NCBI GenBank assembly: GCA_963669155.1
Contig: OZ022586.1
Coordinates: 22,267,879-22,331,878 of the forward strand
Source of the DNA: Arbacia lixula
Taxonomy: Eukaryota; Echinodermata; Echinoidea; Arbacioida; Arbaciidae
Direction of reading: 5' to 3'
Length of the DNA stretch: 64,000 nucleotides
The position numbers and the translations under genes were made by a program. Positions 12,701-25,500 of this stretch are shown here, piece by piece. Within the stretch, counting starts at the first letter, position 1; each line of letters starts with the position of its first letter. The notes under the pieces are model-generated. The model saw only the letters and a list, made by a program, of their open reading frames with translations. It had not been told where the DNA came from and did not search any database.

Positions 12701-15700
12701 TTTAAATTTTTTCCCTCCTCAGAACACGTAAACAAGATTGATATTGTTAATCCAAAGCAGCTACAACGACTGTGTATAAACTAAACACAACAAAAAAGTA
12801 AGAAATAAGTATAAAAATATCATTACGTACTTTTAAATACCGCGATGTAACCATTTCCGCCACATGAGCTGTAGGCGTCCCCTGTACATGGAGTCTGGCA
12901 ATCGGCATCTTCCGCTGGCCCGATCCGACTGTAGTCTGCTCCTGCGACACCACAGTAGCATTCCTTTCCGTACTCCAGTCCAGCATAGACGTAGTCAGCC
13001 ATGGTGGACTCTCTGCAGTGGCTGATGCATTTATCGATTGTCACGGTGGTATCCCATATCAGTGGATCACCGGTTGGAACGTAATCGCCTCTTTCATCCT
13101 CGTAGCATCCCAGGTAAGTCTCATCTGTAAAATGTAAAAACAAAAATGGACATTTGAACGGAGTTAGGAACGTAGTGATTGGACATGATGGGGAATGAAT
13201 AGATACGACTAAGGTTATACAAATTTTATGAAAGTGCGCACCGACATCATTGGTAATAATTGATTATCGATTGTCGTGGCGTCAAAAGTATCACTAAGGA
13301 TGTAAAAAAAAAAAAATCTGCTCCCAGATCTACAAAATATTCCAAAAGATTTGGTGAGAGAAACAGAGCTTCGCCCCCCCCCCCCATCACCCCCATCACC
13401 CCCATCACCCCCATCACCCCTCCTTCTCTTGTTTTGGCGGTATTTCAGGTGTAATCTTACCTAGTTTGCTGGCGTTCCGCACTGGCCTCGTGACAATAGG
13501 AGTGGTAGAAGACAGGAGCGTGTTATCTGGAGTTGTAGAGCCCGTCTCGTGGTTGTTTGATGTAAGGTCTGTACCAATGTTATAATGAATAATGATTATT
13601 AAACAACATTAGTATAATATATAAGTTCCAATACCTCATTGTTTTTAGACTTGTACTATTGTTACATCTAAAACCCACCATCCCTTGATATCAACAATGG
13701 GAAATATCGATACCTCGTCAAACCAGCAGTCCCTCTGAAGAGAGTCGTAAATGGACCAGGGCCCTGTCACATAAACGTTTTGCGACCGACGTCAATCGTA
13801 AATCTGTACATTAGAGCTATGAGATTGGACGTGCACTCGATTCAAATAAATCGTAAAGCCTTACATGACATGGCCTAGTGTGAAAAAAATCTGCTGCTTA
13901 TTACCATGCTTAAGACAATGCTTACTATAAGTACGTTTTGCAGTTTTTCAGGTGTTATCTTACCTAGGTTACTGGTGTTCCCCACTTGCCTCCTGACAGT
14001 AGGATTGGTAGAAGACAGGGGCGTATCATCGGTAGTTGTAGATCCAACTCCGATAGTGTTCGATGGAAGGACTGTAGGTATTTGATAATGGTGATCAGTA
14101 ATTTATGAATATCACGATCTGTCAAAAGCATTGTCATGATTATGAAATTCTTTTGACATTCATGAGCACGCTTTAGAACCCATGGAGGTGTTTGATCCCT
14201 GTCCCTGATCACGTCAGCACGTCACCACGTCGCCTTCTTCGTTGAGGAGTCGGCCGTCGCAAGGTCGCCAGCATCATCGAAGGTCATGCGCGTCTTCATT
14301 AGTTAGTTCCACGCAGCATCATTTAAACGGGGCCCCGACCGCGAACCGCCAGGATTTCGTGTGTTTGTTGTTGGTGTGATTCCGTATGATTTGCGTGTGT
14401 GGTTTATCTGGTCCGTATAAATAATTTGTTTTTAATCACGTGATTTTGTTATTGAAATGTAGGATTAATGATATTTTCAGAACTTTTTCCCGTTTAGAGT
14501 GTTAACCTCAATACAAATTGACATGAATGTCAATTGGTATACCATGTACATCCAGAGTTTTCAGTAACTGGTGAAAATAATGTTAAGTTTAATTGTTTTT
14601 TCATAGTCGGTTTGTGGTGTTATTTGTCAACAAGTTTCTCCTCTTTTATTTTACTGTCGGCTCTAAACCGGGCCGTGACAGCCATGGTTGACATGCTTAG
14701 AACACGACTCAAGAGAGGATGATTTCCCGGCCTGTAATCATAATTTCCATAATGCGTATGGATGGCTTGTGCTCATTATGCTTTTTCTCTTGTTTTGTAA
14801 TGACGTTTACGTTCATTTTAAATACCTGAACTTGTATCAGCATCCTCAGTTGTCATGATAACGGTCTTAGGAGATGTGACTGGCTGACTCGACTCAGGAA
14901 CTAAACAAATTGTGAGATTTGATTAATGTTTACTTGCGGTATACTGTGAACAAGAACATATTCCTGAAACCTTCACAGTCATGTAAACAAACAAAGTAGT
15001 CCATTCACCCTAAGAAAAATAGCAAAACAATTTATAGGACATTTAAAAAAAATGAATTGGCGAAATTATAAACCAACCAATGAACTTCTGTGCATAACTT
15101 TCTAACGTATCCCGAAATGTGAGGGTTTTCCGCTCATTTTAAATTTTTTCCCTCCTCAGAACACGTAAACAAGATTGATATTGTTAATCCAAAGCAGCTA
15201 CGACGACTGTGTATAAACTAAACACAACAAAAAAGTAAGAAATAAGTATAAAAATATCATTACGTACTTTTAAATACCGCGATGTAACCATTTCCGCCAC
15301 ATAAGCTGTAGGCGTCCCCTGTACATGGAGTCTGGCAATCGGCATCTTCCGCTGGCCCGATCCGACTGTAGTCTGCTCCTGCGACACCACAGTAGCATTC
15401 CTTTCCGTACTCCAGTCCAGCATAGACGTAGTCAGCCATGGTGGACTCTCTGCAGTGGCTGATGCATTTATCGATTGTCACGGTGGTATCCCATATCAGT
15501 GGATCACCGGTTGGAACGTAATCGCCTCTTTCATCCTCGTAGCATCCCAGGTAAGTCTCATCTGTAAAATGTAAAAACAAAAATGGACATTTGAACGGAG
15601 TTAGGAACGTAGTGATTGGACATGATGGGGAATGAATAGATACGACTAAGGTTATACAAATTTTATGAAAGTGCGCACCGACATCATTGGTAATAATTGA

Positions 15701-18700
15701 TTATCGATTGTCGTGGCGTCAAAAGTATCACTAAGGATGTAAAAAAAAAAAATCTGCTCCCAGATCTACAAAATATTCCAAAAGATTTGGTGAGAGAAAC
15801 AGAGCTTCGCCCCCCCCCCCCCCCCCCCCATCACCCCTCCTTCTCCCCCACCAGGTCTAGGCTAATGAGAGCTAGTGTAGATTGGGTTGATGAGGTAAGA
15901 AATGTTTGTGAGTTTGCTGTAATCGACGAAAATAATTCATATCTCAAAAGATATCCTTCCTACCGTAGCAAATTGCTGCTCCGATGAATGTCGAACAAAC
16001 GTTGCTGGACACCAGCTGACACTCACGGATAGCTGTGTCACCTGTTAAGAATGCGGAGTCAATTCAATTCAATTCAATTCAATTCTTTATTCATTTAACA
16101 AAACTTTCATGAACAATGCGTATAAGGCATCACCATAAAAGCCAATTGCTTGTGAGATGTGATAACCTTTAACATGTGGTTCAAAACACATAAGTATAAA
16201 GTCCATTATTTAAATGACATACAGTGTGATGAACCCAAGTACACGAATTAAATAAAATAAATACTTAAAAAAACCCATATATCAAAGGGAGACTAATACA
16301 AGCAAATACAAACGAAACAAAAAAAGAAAGAACCCCCCCCCCCAAAAAAAAAAAAAAAAACAGACAAAACAAAAACAAAAACAAACACAAACGAATATGT
16401 AACGGCTAAGACAATAATCAACAGAGTAAACAATATGTAATATCAAAATGTCGAAGTATAATGCTTCTATGCATACCTCCATATATGTATACCCCTCCAC
16501 ACGCCCCGAGGGCAACTCGAATTACAACAAAATATGTGACTACGCACCACCCAAGCAAGGTCGAAAAACCTCCGCGTGCTCAATCATTTCAATAGTATGA
16601 GTGAGTTCATAAATTTGTTGCGGAGAAAAATTTCCCTGCGACCTGCCAAAGTTGTATGCACGATCAAGCTACTTGCTCTTGGGTGCGTCGCAGTATCACA
16701 ACTATCCACAATCCTGACTTTTCACCATAAAGAGCGTGAGGCTCTAAAATGAATAGTACTTAATTAACTATATGTGTTAAAAAACACCAAGAAGCTCGCT
16801 CTTTATGATCAAACACAAATGTGGCAGAGAGCACGAAACGCAGGATAGAGAATATAGCACCGAAGTGGTGACGCCACATGAGCATGTTGTCGAGACAAAC
16901 TGCTCAAACTCACTACGGTGAGAGGCTTAGCGGTCCAATAATATTGTTTATCGGTTTAGTGTCGGGCAATCCCTATCACAGCTCCCTCTGTGATAACTGC
17001 CGTTTGCTCGATCCGCATAGTTTAGAACCAGTTGTCCAGGCAACTATGCTCAAACGACGTCATACCTCGGCACTCCATATCACGCACTAAAAAATTATCA
17101 TTAGTAAGTTATTACTAATAAAGATACAGGAAGTGTTTTTTTAATTGGCTTTTGAAGTTACTGATAGAATTAAGATTGTTTTTTATATTTGAATCAAAAG
17201 AGTTCCAAAATTTCGCTCCTTTAACATGTTTAAACTGGATAGAATTTGATTGTGTTAGATGCAAGCGACAGAACGGCAGGACAACATTATCACTTTTACG
17301 AGTATTAAAAGTATGGGTTTGGGAATATCGTACAAAATAATCTGTAAAAACATGTGGCAATAACCCATTTAGAAATTTGAAAACAAAAACTCCGAGTTTG
17401 AACGCAATGCGACCATGAATAGTTAGAGTATGTACTTCTTTGAAAAGTGGAATATACATGGAAACATGCATATGGAAACATACGGGTAGTGGGGAGAGAA
17501 TGTTGAGAAGAAGCCAATAAGAACTCCTATTTGTCCGTTCAATTAAAAAAGACAAAACAAATACCTACACATTATTTCTACACGAACATACACCCATACA
17601 TACATACATATCATGCACTCACTTATGAAACTTAATTAAACATTGCGTTGTATCATGTTGTCGCGCCCTGTTGATAACATCTGTCTTGAAGAATACGCAC
17701 AGAGTATAATCTACATACTTTTCATTAGTCCAGATACTGGCCGTATTTTATCGTCCGCCTCTTCTCCCACACACATTACGCCACTGATTCACATAGTACG
17801 CACACCGCGCCAGACCACTGATTGCGCGACTCCACGAATCTGTCCGCCCGAGAAAAATGGGAGGTTATTCCATAATTTGGGTGCCGTATTTGCAAAAGAT
17901 CTATCACCGAATGTCTTAGATTTCACACGAATTTCAGAGAGAAGACTTTTTGATTGAAAACGAAGATTACGAGTAGGCTGGTATGGTTTGATGAGTTCAG
18001 TAAGATAGACAGGAGCATTTCCACATAAGCATTTGAATACAAGAGTGAGGATTTTAAACTGAACACGAGCCCTTTCGGGAGCCAGTGGAGACTACGTAGG
18101 ATCGGAGTTATATGTTCAAATTTCCTTTTTCGCGTTACAAGCCTTGCCGCTGAATTCTGTACAAGTTGGAGTTTATTTACTTGAGTCTCAGAGATTCCCA
18201 GAAACATACCATCATTGAAATCTAAGTAACTAAATATAAATGCGTGAACAAGCCTCTCTGTGGTCGCTTTATCCAAAAAATGTCTTATCTTCCCAATTCT
18301 ATGTAGTCCCATGGCAGCCGACTTACAAATATTATCAATGTGAGTGTTCATACGCAGATCATTCTAGACAATACATACATCCTGGACATACATACACATT
18401 ACGATACCTACCTTCCAAGCAGGCTAGAATTGCAGTTGGTGGTCCCAGTTCACTCCCGAAAGGCGAGTTAGTAATAGCCCTGTTAGTTCCATTGGCTCCG
18501 ATGTGTTCACAGACAAGTCTAGCATCGTCGAAATCAAAGTTGACCCCACACGTCGTCTGCCATGTGTTATTATCTGTGGTGAACTCCACGGTGCCTTCAT
18601 AGCGTGATGGGCCGTTCACAAGGCGGACGTCTGAGGTAAAAATAACAAGTATCATTACATGTACAACATTGCATGAATGAACAATTCAAAGTCCTTGCTT

Positions 18701-18908
18701 CTCATATTACAACTGGTGCAGGTACCTATCAGCAGAATACCTAACGTACTGAGTGGAAGTGAATATTCTGTTTTTCATCTGCATCTTTCTTGTAATATTT
18801 TATGTAATATTCACCGTCGAGCTCTATATCTTTTATTTTGGAAAGCCCGATAAAGCCCCTCCTCTTACCGCGTCACGCTCTGTATTTAGAGCCGATGAAA
18901 GGGGTGCG

Positions 18909-18939
<31 letters not shown>

Positions 18940-19193
18940 GGGGGGGGGGGCAAGCAGTATGATTATACACAATGTGGTGACAGGTCTTCCCTTGTTTGTC
19001 ACCTGTAATGTACACAAATCCCATAGAGCAGCAGGTTATGTGACACATAAAGGTTCACCATTCACAATACTATAATCACTGCAACTAGACCAACATAATC
19101 GTCTCAGAACTCACCTACTACCTGACAACCACATAGTAATGGAGCGAAGGTTGCTACAAGCAAGACGAACCAGACTAGAAACAGTGCATCCAT
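8993..19193 (-). CDS. R1: SRCR-WSC-stalk-WSC-stalk-TM receptor with tyrosine-rich tail
   Basis: Exons, 5' to 3': 19193-19115 signal peptide (MDALFLVWFVLLVATFAPLL); 18630-18412 and 16041-15964 SRCR, six cysteines; 15561-15268 WSC, eight cysteines; 14900-14826, 14071-13964 and 13568-13461 Ser/Thr stalk; 13124-12831 second WSC; 12463-12389, 11634-11527 and 11131-11024 second stalk; 9920-9833 transmembrane helix ending LLYKR; 9461-8993 tail. All borders are AG/GT and phase 1 except TM-to-tail (phase 2); the join is 2103 nt, about 700 residues. The tail has VNYAVV, ALYAVSTK, two LYAMPDK and C-terminal NPIYT. It reads NNSDEI where R2-R4 have NNYDEI. SRCR and WSC domains usually bind polyanions or carbohydrates; ligand and immune role are inferred. 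The doubled WSC-stalk block comes from a 2437-bp tandem duplication. The intron between the SRCR halves holds two LINE fragments. Confidence 0.8.
10076..10905. mobile_element. Extra ~830-bp insertion in the R1 intron before the TM exon
   Basis: In R2 the stretch 'acgatatgattgatgaaacc' runs straight into 'tgaccaatgcagcagtc'. In R1 these flanks lie about 830 bases apart. The insert starts near CCAGACAGG and ends near GATATCTGG, a weak inverted similarity at best. No protein domain is visible. The class is unknown. Confidence 0.35.
10993..15848. repeat. 2437-bp direct tandem duplication inside R1
   Basis: Unit 1 is about 10993-13430 and unit 2 about 13431-15848, offset by 2437 bp. Each contains one WSC exon and three stalk exons with all introns. 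I noticed only a handful of substitutions, for example at 12418/14855 and 12867/15304 (Ser to Leu before CGG), plus length changes in A and C runs. That is well over 99% identity. The junction falls after a C-rich (ATCACCCCC)n tract near 13380-13430. Confidence 0.9.
16059..17466 (-). mobile_element. 5'-truncated LINE, reverse transcriptase C-terminus, in R1 intron 2
   Basis: Against R3 and R4, host intron stops near 'gcggagtca' (16058) and resumes near 'ggaaacatacgggtag' (about 17470). Inside, the minus strand encodes the end of a non-LTR reverse transcriptase ORF: FLNGLLPHVFTDYF, then FWNSFDSNIKNNL and FKSQLKKHF near 17120-17400. The 3' end reads AATAAAG followed by GAATT repeats at 16062-16090, a tail typical of some LINEs. 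It is probably CR1/L2-like; only the last part of ORF2 and a 3' UTR remain. Confidence 0.7.
17740..18365 (-). mobile_element. Second LINE fragment (CR1/L2-like) in R1 intron 2
   Basis: The minus strand reads KLQLVQNSAARLV and ITPILRSLHWLP near 18080-18180. In another frame near 17840-17940 it reads FGDRSFANTAPKLWNNLP. These are hallmark C-terminal motifs of CR1/L2-type reverse transcriptases. A frameshift separates the two parts. It inserted into the same intron as the LINE at 16059 and is more decayed. Confidence 0.75.
18917..18950. repeat. T23-G10 homopolymer junction
   Basis: A run of T followed by a run of G in intron 1 of R1. G runs of 8 to 20 recur throughout the array (near 9577, 19924, 35096, 43749, 49418, 56936), several at homologous positions. 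Confidence 0.85.
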
Positions 19194-19263
19194 TATAATC
19201 TGAACAATTGTTTTGATATCAAACTAGTTCTGTGATATGCTATCAGCTACCAGTCAGCTAGGT

Positions 19264-19330
19264 GCTTTAATGATTGTCGTATGTCCTCCCTACGAAGCGA
19301 CGTAAGACGTGTGAAGATAGATTAATCGTG
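19264..19330 (-). promoter_or_regulatory. Conserved upstream block of R1
   Basis: On the minus strand this block contains CACGTCTTACGTCGCTTCG followed by CGACAATCATTAAAG. It is nearly identical upstream of R2 (34440-34503), R3 (43031-43090) and R4 (56218-56277), about 70 bp before the ATG in the first three. TTACGTCG resembles a CRE/ATF half-site and CATTAAAG could serve as a TATA-like element. It stands out as a candidate core promoter, without direct evidence. Confidence 0.5.
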
Positions 19331-22150
19331 ACAAATGAAATCTAATGAGTACAATCTGGCACCAAGATAGATCCGGTCATAGTTCCATCTTCATACCCCA
19401 CCTTCGCGTAGACCAGATACAATGGTTAAACAGCAATGTCCTTCATCCGACTATTCCGAGGTGAAACCTGATTTACTTGTTACGGTTGATATTTTTTTTG
19501 ACCAGTTTGTCCTGCGTATGAATCGACAACCCTGCGTCACAAAAAGGAATCCCATGCTGAGAAAAGCTCTACCAGTTGCATCACGTACCAACTGTGGTAT
19601 AAAGTGAGACGCGGAGTGTACTAGCTGCATTCTACTGTATGGCTTTACATGCAGCATACCAATCATTTGATTTATATGTTTTTTTTCCCTCCTTTTAGAT
19701 AAGTCGTGTGTAATGACTGTATAGTTCATTGCTAACTGCGAACAACATTCATAACGCGCGTTCGGTATCACACACATTTCATATCATTCTTACCAAACAA
19801 TGCAACAAGGCAACAATGGTGCGAATGGAAAGCACAATAGACAGCCAGACAGAAATGCGGAATTTACGGTTGAGAAGGTATCATGAATACTGTGCAAATA
19901 CAGGCTTTAAAGTAGAGTGAGATTGGGGGGGGGGGGGGGGCAGAGAGAGAGAGAGAGACAGAGAGAGTAGTTAGTGAAAATCTGAAAGAGAAGAAAGGGG
20001 GGGGGGGGCAGGGAACTTATTAGGGATATTACTTCTGCCGTTAGTAAACCAGCGTTCACGAAATTGTGTAATATTAAAAGACTCTATTAGTTAGTCGAAT
20101 CAACACATAATCTTTACTTTAACGTTTGTTACATTTATTGGTTTGTTGGGGGAAATACCTTTTTTTTTTACTGCGGGGATTGGAAGAATAGAAATTGAAT
20201 CGAGAAGGGTAATTCTTAATTGTCCGTGATGAGTGCCACTATCATATTTCCTATGAAGAAAAGTATCTGAAATAAACATTGAATGTCACATTGTGCAGTC
20301 ACGGAACATAACCCTGGTCTGCCGCAATTTTCTTCAGTGAATAGCAAACGGATCCCCGCTACAGAGATAAGCAAGGCTAAACAGTTTTAAGTATCATTTA
20401 TTGTGTACATCATATTTTTCCAATCCATAATCATGTCGCTAACTTGAGTTTTCTGCTCTCTAAGCAACTCCGGTTTTATCAAACTACTCATGTGACGTCA
20501 GAGCGTGTTGGCAAGACAACTGATTCTAAACTATGTGGATTTAATCAACGGTTGTGATCATAGCAAGATCTCTCAATGAGAGACCAGTATAACGCTCACT
20601 AGAGCATGTTGAGTGATGTTGTTCAGAACCAGAACTTTGCATGGCAATAGACATGACGACACCACCTCGGTACTCTACTCAGAGATAGTTGCCAGGACAT
20701 AACACAATGTTCTAGTCGAAATGGGTTACGCCGTGCAGCTACATGAGAATGTGAAATTCTCTTAGCATTGTATGGAAAGAGACTTGTTATTTAATTTGAG
20801 GGGGACTGTTGATTTGTGTTATGTGTTGTTCAGGTGTCGGTGATTGCCCTCTCCCACGTGTAAAACAAATTTAGAAACATTCGCACATAGTCCACATAAC
20901 ACATACCATCATAAATACAATTACACATATATGCACATGTCATGTATATAGCAATACTACCATGACTACTGCAAAGATACAAAGACCGAGACACTTAGTT
21001 TACTAGAGATATGTTTTATTGCCTCTTCTGTCCTTGTTTGCGGTCCTTTACCAGATCAGTCAAGGTTTCTCCACCTTTTGTTGTTGCAATGTATACTTCG
21101 ATAAAGAAATTAAGGTGTCCATTATGCAATTTTGCGCTGAATAATCTTTCATTACTGTTACTATAGAATTGCCATTTCAAGCCAAGAATTTCAATAATTA
21201 GACAAGGGTTGTGATGAATATTCATTGATGTATTATCTGACATACACGATTGATATGTCAATAAGACATGCTAAAATAATGACAATTACTCTTATACATT
21301 TCAAACATTGGATAAAATGAACTAAAATCAACTGCTTTCCTAATATGGACAAGTATATAAAGTATACACACACCTCACTCGTATCATGACGGCAAAGTAA
21401 ACAAAATTGACTTGCTATATCAATCAAAGATGCGCGTGTTTATGTAAATAGCGCTTACTATACAAGTATATACCCAAGAGGTCACGAATGTATTTTGTTC
21501 AAGCCAGATCATTATTATGATTAGGAAATTGTGATCGTCTGCAACTTCATGAAGCAGCACTGAGCAATGGCAATACAGCTGTTACTTTTTGTGGCTTATG
21601 ATGAATGCAATTTCATAGAAAAAAGCACACAATAAACTGGCATAGTAGATTTTTACTGTAGAAAAAGGTAAATTACGCTAAACCATATGTATTATACACA
21701 ACACACTATAAATGCAATAATCAATGTATAAACTGGTCATGCCAGGATTTGTACAATAGAGAAATGACAGATAAAAGTTTCTTTTTTGTCATTATCTGTG
21801 ACAAAACCTACCTTGAAGCAATATAAGACAATCAGTAGAACTTATAATGTACATGACTTTTGTATACTCATAAAAAGTAAACATTAATTTAATATTTAGC
21901 TATGTACTTTATCACTGGTGATACTATTCAATATCTACCAGTCTAAGAAGACCAGCAGCATGTCTACATTATGCTGAAAATTTACAAATTTGTTTCCAGT
22001 TGCAGTAGCATGACCATCTGAAGTAAAAGTGTAGGCTTTCGAACATAATTTATAAAAGCATTAACGAATCACACTGAGCAATAGAAATCGCATGCTCGAT
22101 TTTGTAAATTGATGCAAAAGACAGCTCAAAATACTCTAATACTTGTAAAT
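19331..22150. other. R1-R2 spacer
   Basis: No supported gene. The whole spacer aligns with the R2-R3 spacer (34505-38390) at high identity, including G runs near 19924 and 20000. The 81-codon minus-strand frame at 21016-21261 is shared with R3 but ends at the distal AATAAA (21015-21020), so it is best read as 3' UTR of R2. Confidence 0.6.
20742..20870. mobile_element. Short remnant of the YR-retrotransposon terminal repeats
   Basis: The first part matches repeat A of the element at 26296 (gaaattctcttagcattgta). The following part matches repeat B (aggtgtcggtga...ctctccca). The two are joined with almost nothing between them, as in a solo or deletion derivative. It is older than the complete element by its divergence. 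The same remnant lies at 35971-36105, so it predates duplication of this spacer. Confidence 0.65.
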
Positions 22151-22152
22151 AC

Positions 22153-22158
22153 TTTATT
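22153..22158 (-). terminator. Proximal polyadenylation signal of R2
   Basis: AATAAA on the minus strand, about 360 bases past the R2 stop codon. R3 and R4 carry AATAAG at the matching place, so those genes may use a distal signal, such as that at 37318-37323 for R3. Confidence 0.5.
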
Positions 22159-22515
22159 TATAAGATGAGCAAGCCATCTAAGGTGAAAGCCATACAAAAC
22201 ATGGAACATGAACATTCCTCCACAAAACTGTGTTTAGATTTTTTTTTTCTGTACAGGGCAGTTGTGTTATAGAAAAGTGGTACTCTTAGATAAAACGTTT
22301 GATAGAAAAGAAGAAAAATAAAAACGCAAATCGTCTGCTTCGAAGGCACCAGTACTATTAATAAAAAGGCACAGACATGATAACAAAACTATGAGAAGGG
22401 TGATTAAAGTACGTGTTAACATATCCGTCAATTTACTTGCGTGTGACTGTGTTTCAATTTACGTATGCGCTTTAGATCATCAAAGAAAATATCCTCACAC
22501 CTAACTTAAACATTT

Positions 22516-25500
22516 TTATGTGTAGATGGGGTTTTCTACCATCTCTGTGCAGTCCTCGTCGTTGTCGTCGGTCACTTTCTTCTTTTTATCCGGCATGGCG
22601 TACAAGGCATCCATGCCCGGCGACGTAGACTCCTGCGTGCGAGGCTCCATTGCCTTCGAGGCGCCATTGCGCATCACGTGACTCTTCTTCCGTTTGTCAG
22701 GCATTGCGTATAAATCGCCCAAGTCGGCGCCTTCTGGTTCGGGCCTGTGTTTTGTCGACACAGCGTATAAGGCGCTCAGATCCTCTTTGTCTTTCGCGAG
22801 TTCCATGTTAACCTGCGGTTCCTTGTTGACCACTGCGTAATTGACGCAGTCCTCGTAAGGATGATGGGGGCTTGGTTCTCCTGTACCAAGTGTGCTATTC
22901 ATGAGAATTTCATCGTAGTTATTCGCATCAAACATGCCAGGAGGCTGATCGGGGGGAGGCCCTTTGCTTGCCGCTCTACCATGTCTAGAGTAGATTGAAT
23001 ACAAAAAAAAAAAATCGGGTCAAAAAAAGGACATTGGCGGAGACTTATGAACAGAGAGAGTAGAAAAGCACAGGAGGGAGAATAAGAAATAGAAAGAAAG
23101 AGGGGGAGGGGGGTGAACAATGGAAATAATTGAGAAATTCAAAATATAAGGTTTTATTCATTGTACTAATTGAACTAATAATGCATGCCTGGAATTACTA
23201 ATAACAATGTTACCACTTCTACTACATTGTTTCTATTGTTAAAACGGAATTCTAGAAGTACAACCATGTGAGCCACTTACTGCGATAGCACTACTACAGT
23301 TTCTTTTTTCACCATTACAATTGATTCTACTAGTACTACCACTTCACACGCGTATTTACGAATAATACCTCATCAAATACCTGCGTTTGTAAAGGACTAC
23401 GACGACGATGATGACCACAAGGATGATCACGATCACGGCAACCCCTCCACCTGCACCAGCTGCCACGCCCAGTTTGAAAGAGTATTTTGTAGCAATTAAT
23501 AGACTAAAAGTTGCAATCATTTATTCAAATTCAAGAACTGTCTGGCGCCAACAATGTCCATTCTCTGTGAATGACGTAACTAAGAAAACTCTTTATTTAT
23601 ACGATATGATTGATGAAACCTGACCAATGCAGCAGTCCTTCTGAAGACAACATAGACCTAAGAGTTACATGATTAAAGACAATACTTGTTATAAGTGTGT
23701 TTTGGTGGTATTTCAGGTGATATCTTACCTAGGTTGCTGGTGTTCCCCACTAGACTAGTGACAGTTGAAGTGGTAGAAGACAGGGTCGTATCATCTGGAG
23801 TTGTAGATCCCGTCTCGAGTATGTTTGATGTAAGGTCTGTAGCGATATAATTAATGATGATTATTAAAAATATTACAAGTTCCAATGCCCCATTCTTTAG
23901 ATATTTTACCATTGTTACATCAAAACCCCACAGACCCTTGATATCAACAAGGTGAAATATTGATACCTCGTCAAACCAGCAGTCCCTCTCTTTAGAATCG
24001 TAAATGGGCCAAGGTCCTGTCACTTAAACGTTTTTGCGACTGATATCAATCGTAAATCTGTACATTAGAGCTATGAGATGGGACGTGCACTCGATTCAAA
24101 TAAATCGTAACGCTTTATACGACATGGCCCAGTGTGAAAAAGTTTCTGCAGCTTAATGATTAAGACAATGCTTACTATAAGTATGTTTTGCGGTTTTTCA
24201 GGTGCTCTCTTACCTAGGTTACTGGTGTTCCCTGCTTGCCTCGTAACAATAGGAGTGTTAGAAGACAGGGGCGTATCATCCGTAGTTGTAGATTCCACCA
24301 CGATAGTGTTCAATGTAACGACTGTAGCTGTTTAATCATGATGAACAATGATTTATAACTATTACGAGCTGTTACCCACCGCTTTCGTTATCGTAGGGCA
24401 TATGAGGCATTTGAATTACTCTTGAAAAACGACTTAGCATGTTTAAGCAGAATACACATTTAAGAATAATTGTATCACATTGTATCACACTTGTTCACAA
24501 ACACACAAATGCCATAGTGCAGCAGTTTACTTGACACACACAGGGTTGATAGAAATACCTGTCATATTGTCATCCTTAATGCTGGCCACGAGAGGTGTTT
24601 TTTGAAGCATTTTATTGCAACAAAAATGGAGGGAAATAACCTCGGCACCAAGAACAAATCCACACTAAATGTCATAGTTGACGGGCTAAGAACACGATTT
24701 TAGTGAGGATGGTTTTCCGGCCTGTTATAAATCTCCATATTCGTTTGGAGGGCTTGTGAATATTATGCTTTATCTCTTGTTTTGTAATGACGTTTACGTT
24801 CATTATAAATACCTGAACTTGTATCAGCATCCTCATTTGTCACGATAACGGTCTTAGGAGATGTGACTGGCTGACTTCGTTCAGGAACTAAACAGGAATT
24901 GCGAGATTGTATGATATTTACTTGCGGTACACAGTTAACAAGTACATATTCCTGAAACCTTCACAGTCATGTAAACAAACTAAAAAAAGTACCCCCCCCC
25001 CCCCATCCTAAGCAAATAAGCTTAACATTTAAAGAGATATTGAGCAAAATAACTTGGCAAGATTATAAGCCAACTGATGCTCAGTGAAGTATTGTGCATA
25101 ACATGCTAACGTATCCCAAAAGGTCGCTCATTTTCAAATGTTACTCTTCTCAGAACACGTAAACAATATAGCACCAATGACGACTGTGTATAAATCAAAC
25201 ACAGCAAAAAAGTACGAAGTATAAAATTATCATTAATACGTACATTTAAATACTGCGATGTGACCAATTCCGCCACAAATGCTATAGGCGTCCCCTGTAC
25301 ATAGAGTCTGGCAATCCTTATCACCATCCTCCGCTGCCCCGAGCCGACTGTAGTCTGTTCCTGCGACACCGCAGTAGCAATCCTCCCCGTGCTCCACTCC
25401 AGCATAGACGTAGTCAGCCATGGTGGACTCTCTGCAGCGGGTGATGCATTTATCGATTGTCATGGTGCTAACCTCTTCCAGTGGATCACCTGGTAGCACG

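Noticed and set aside
21016-21261. 81-codon minus-strand frame shared with 37319-37564
   Set aside because: The few differences mostly change amino acids, the stop overlaps the AATAAA signal, and the DNA lies in a duplicated 3' UTR or spacer.
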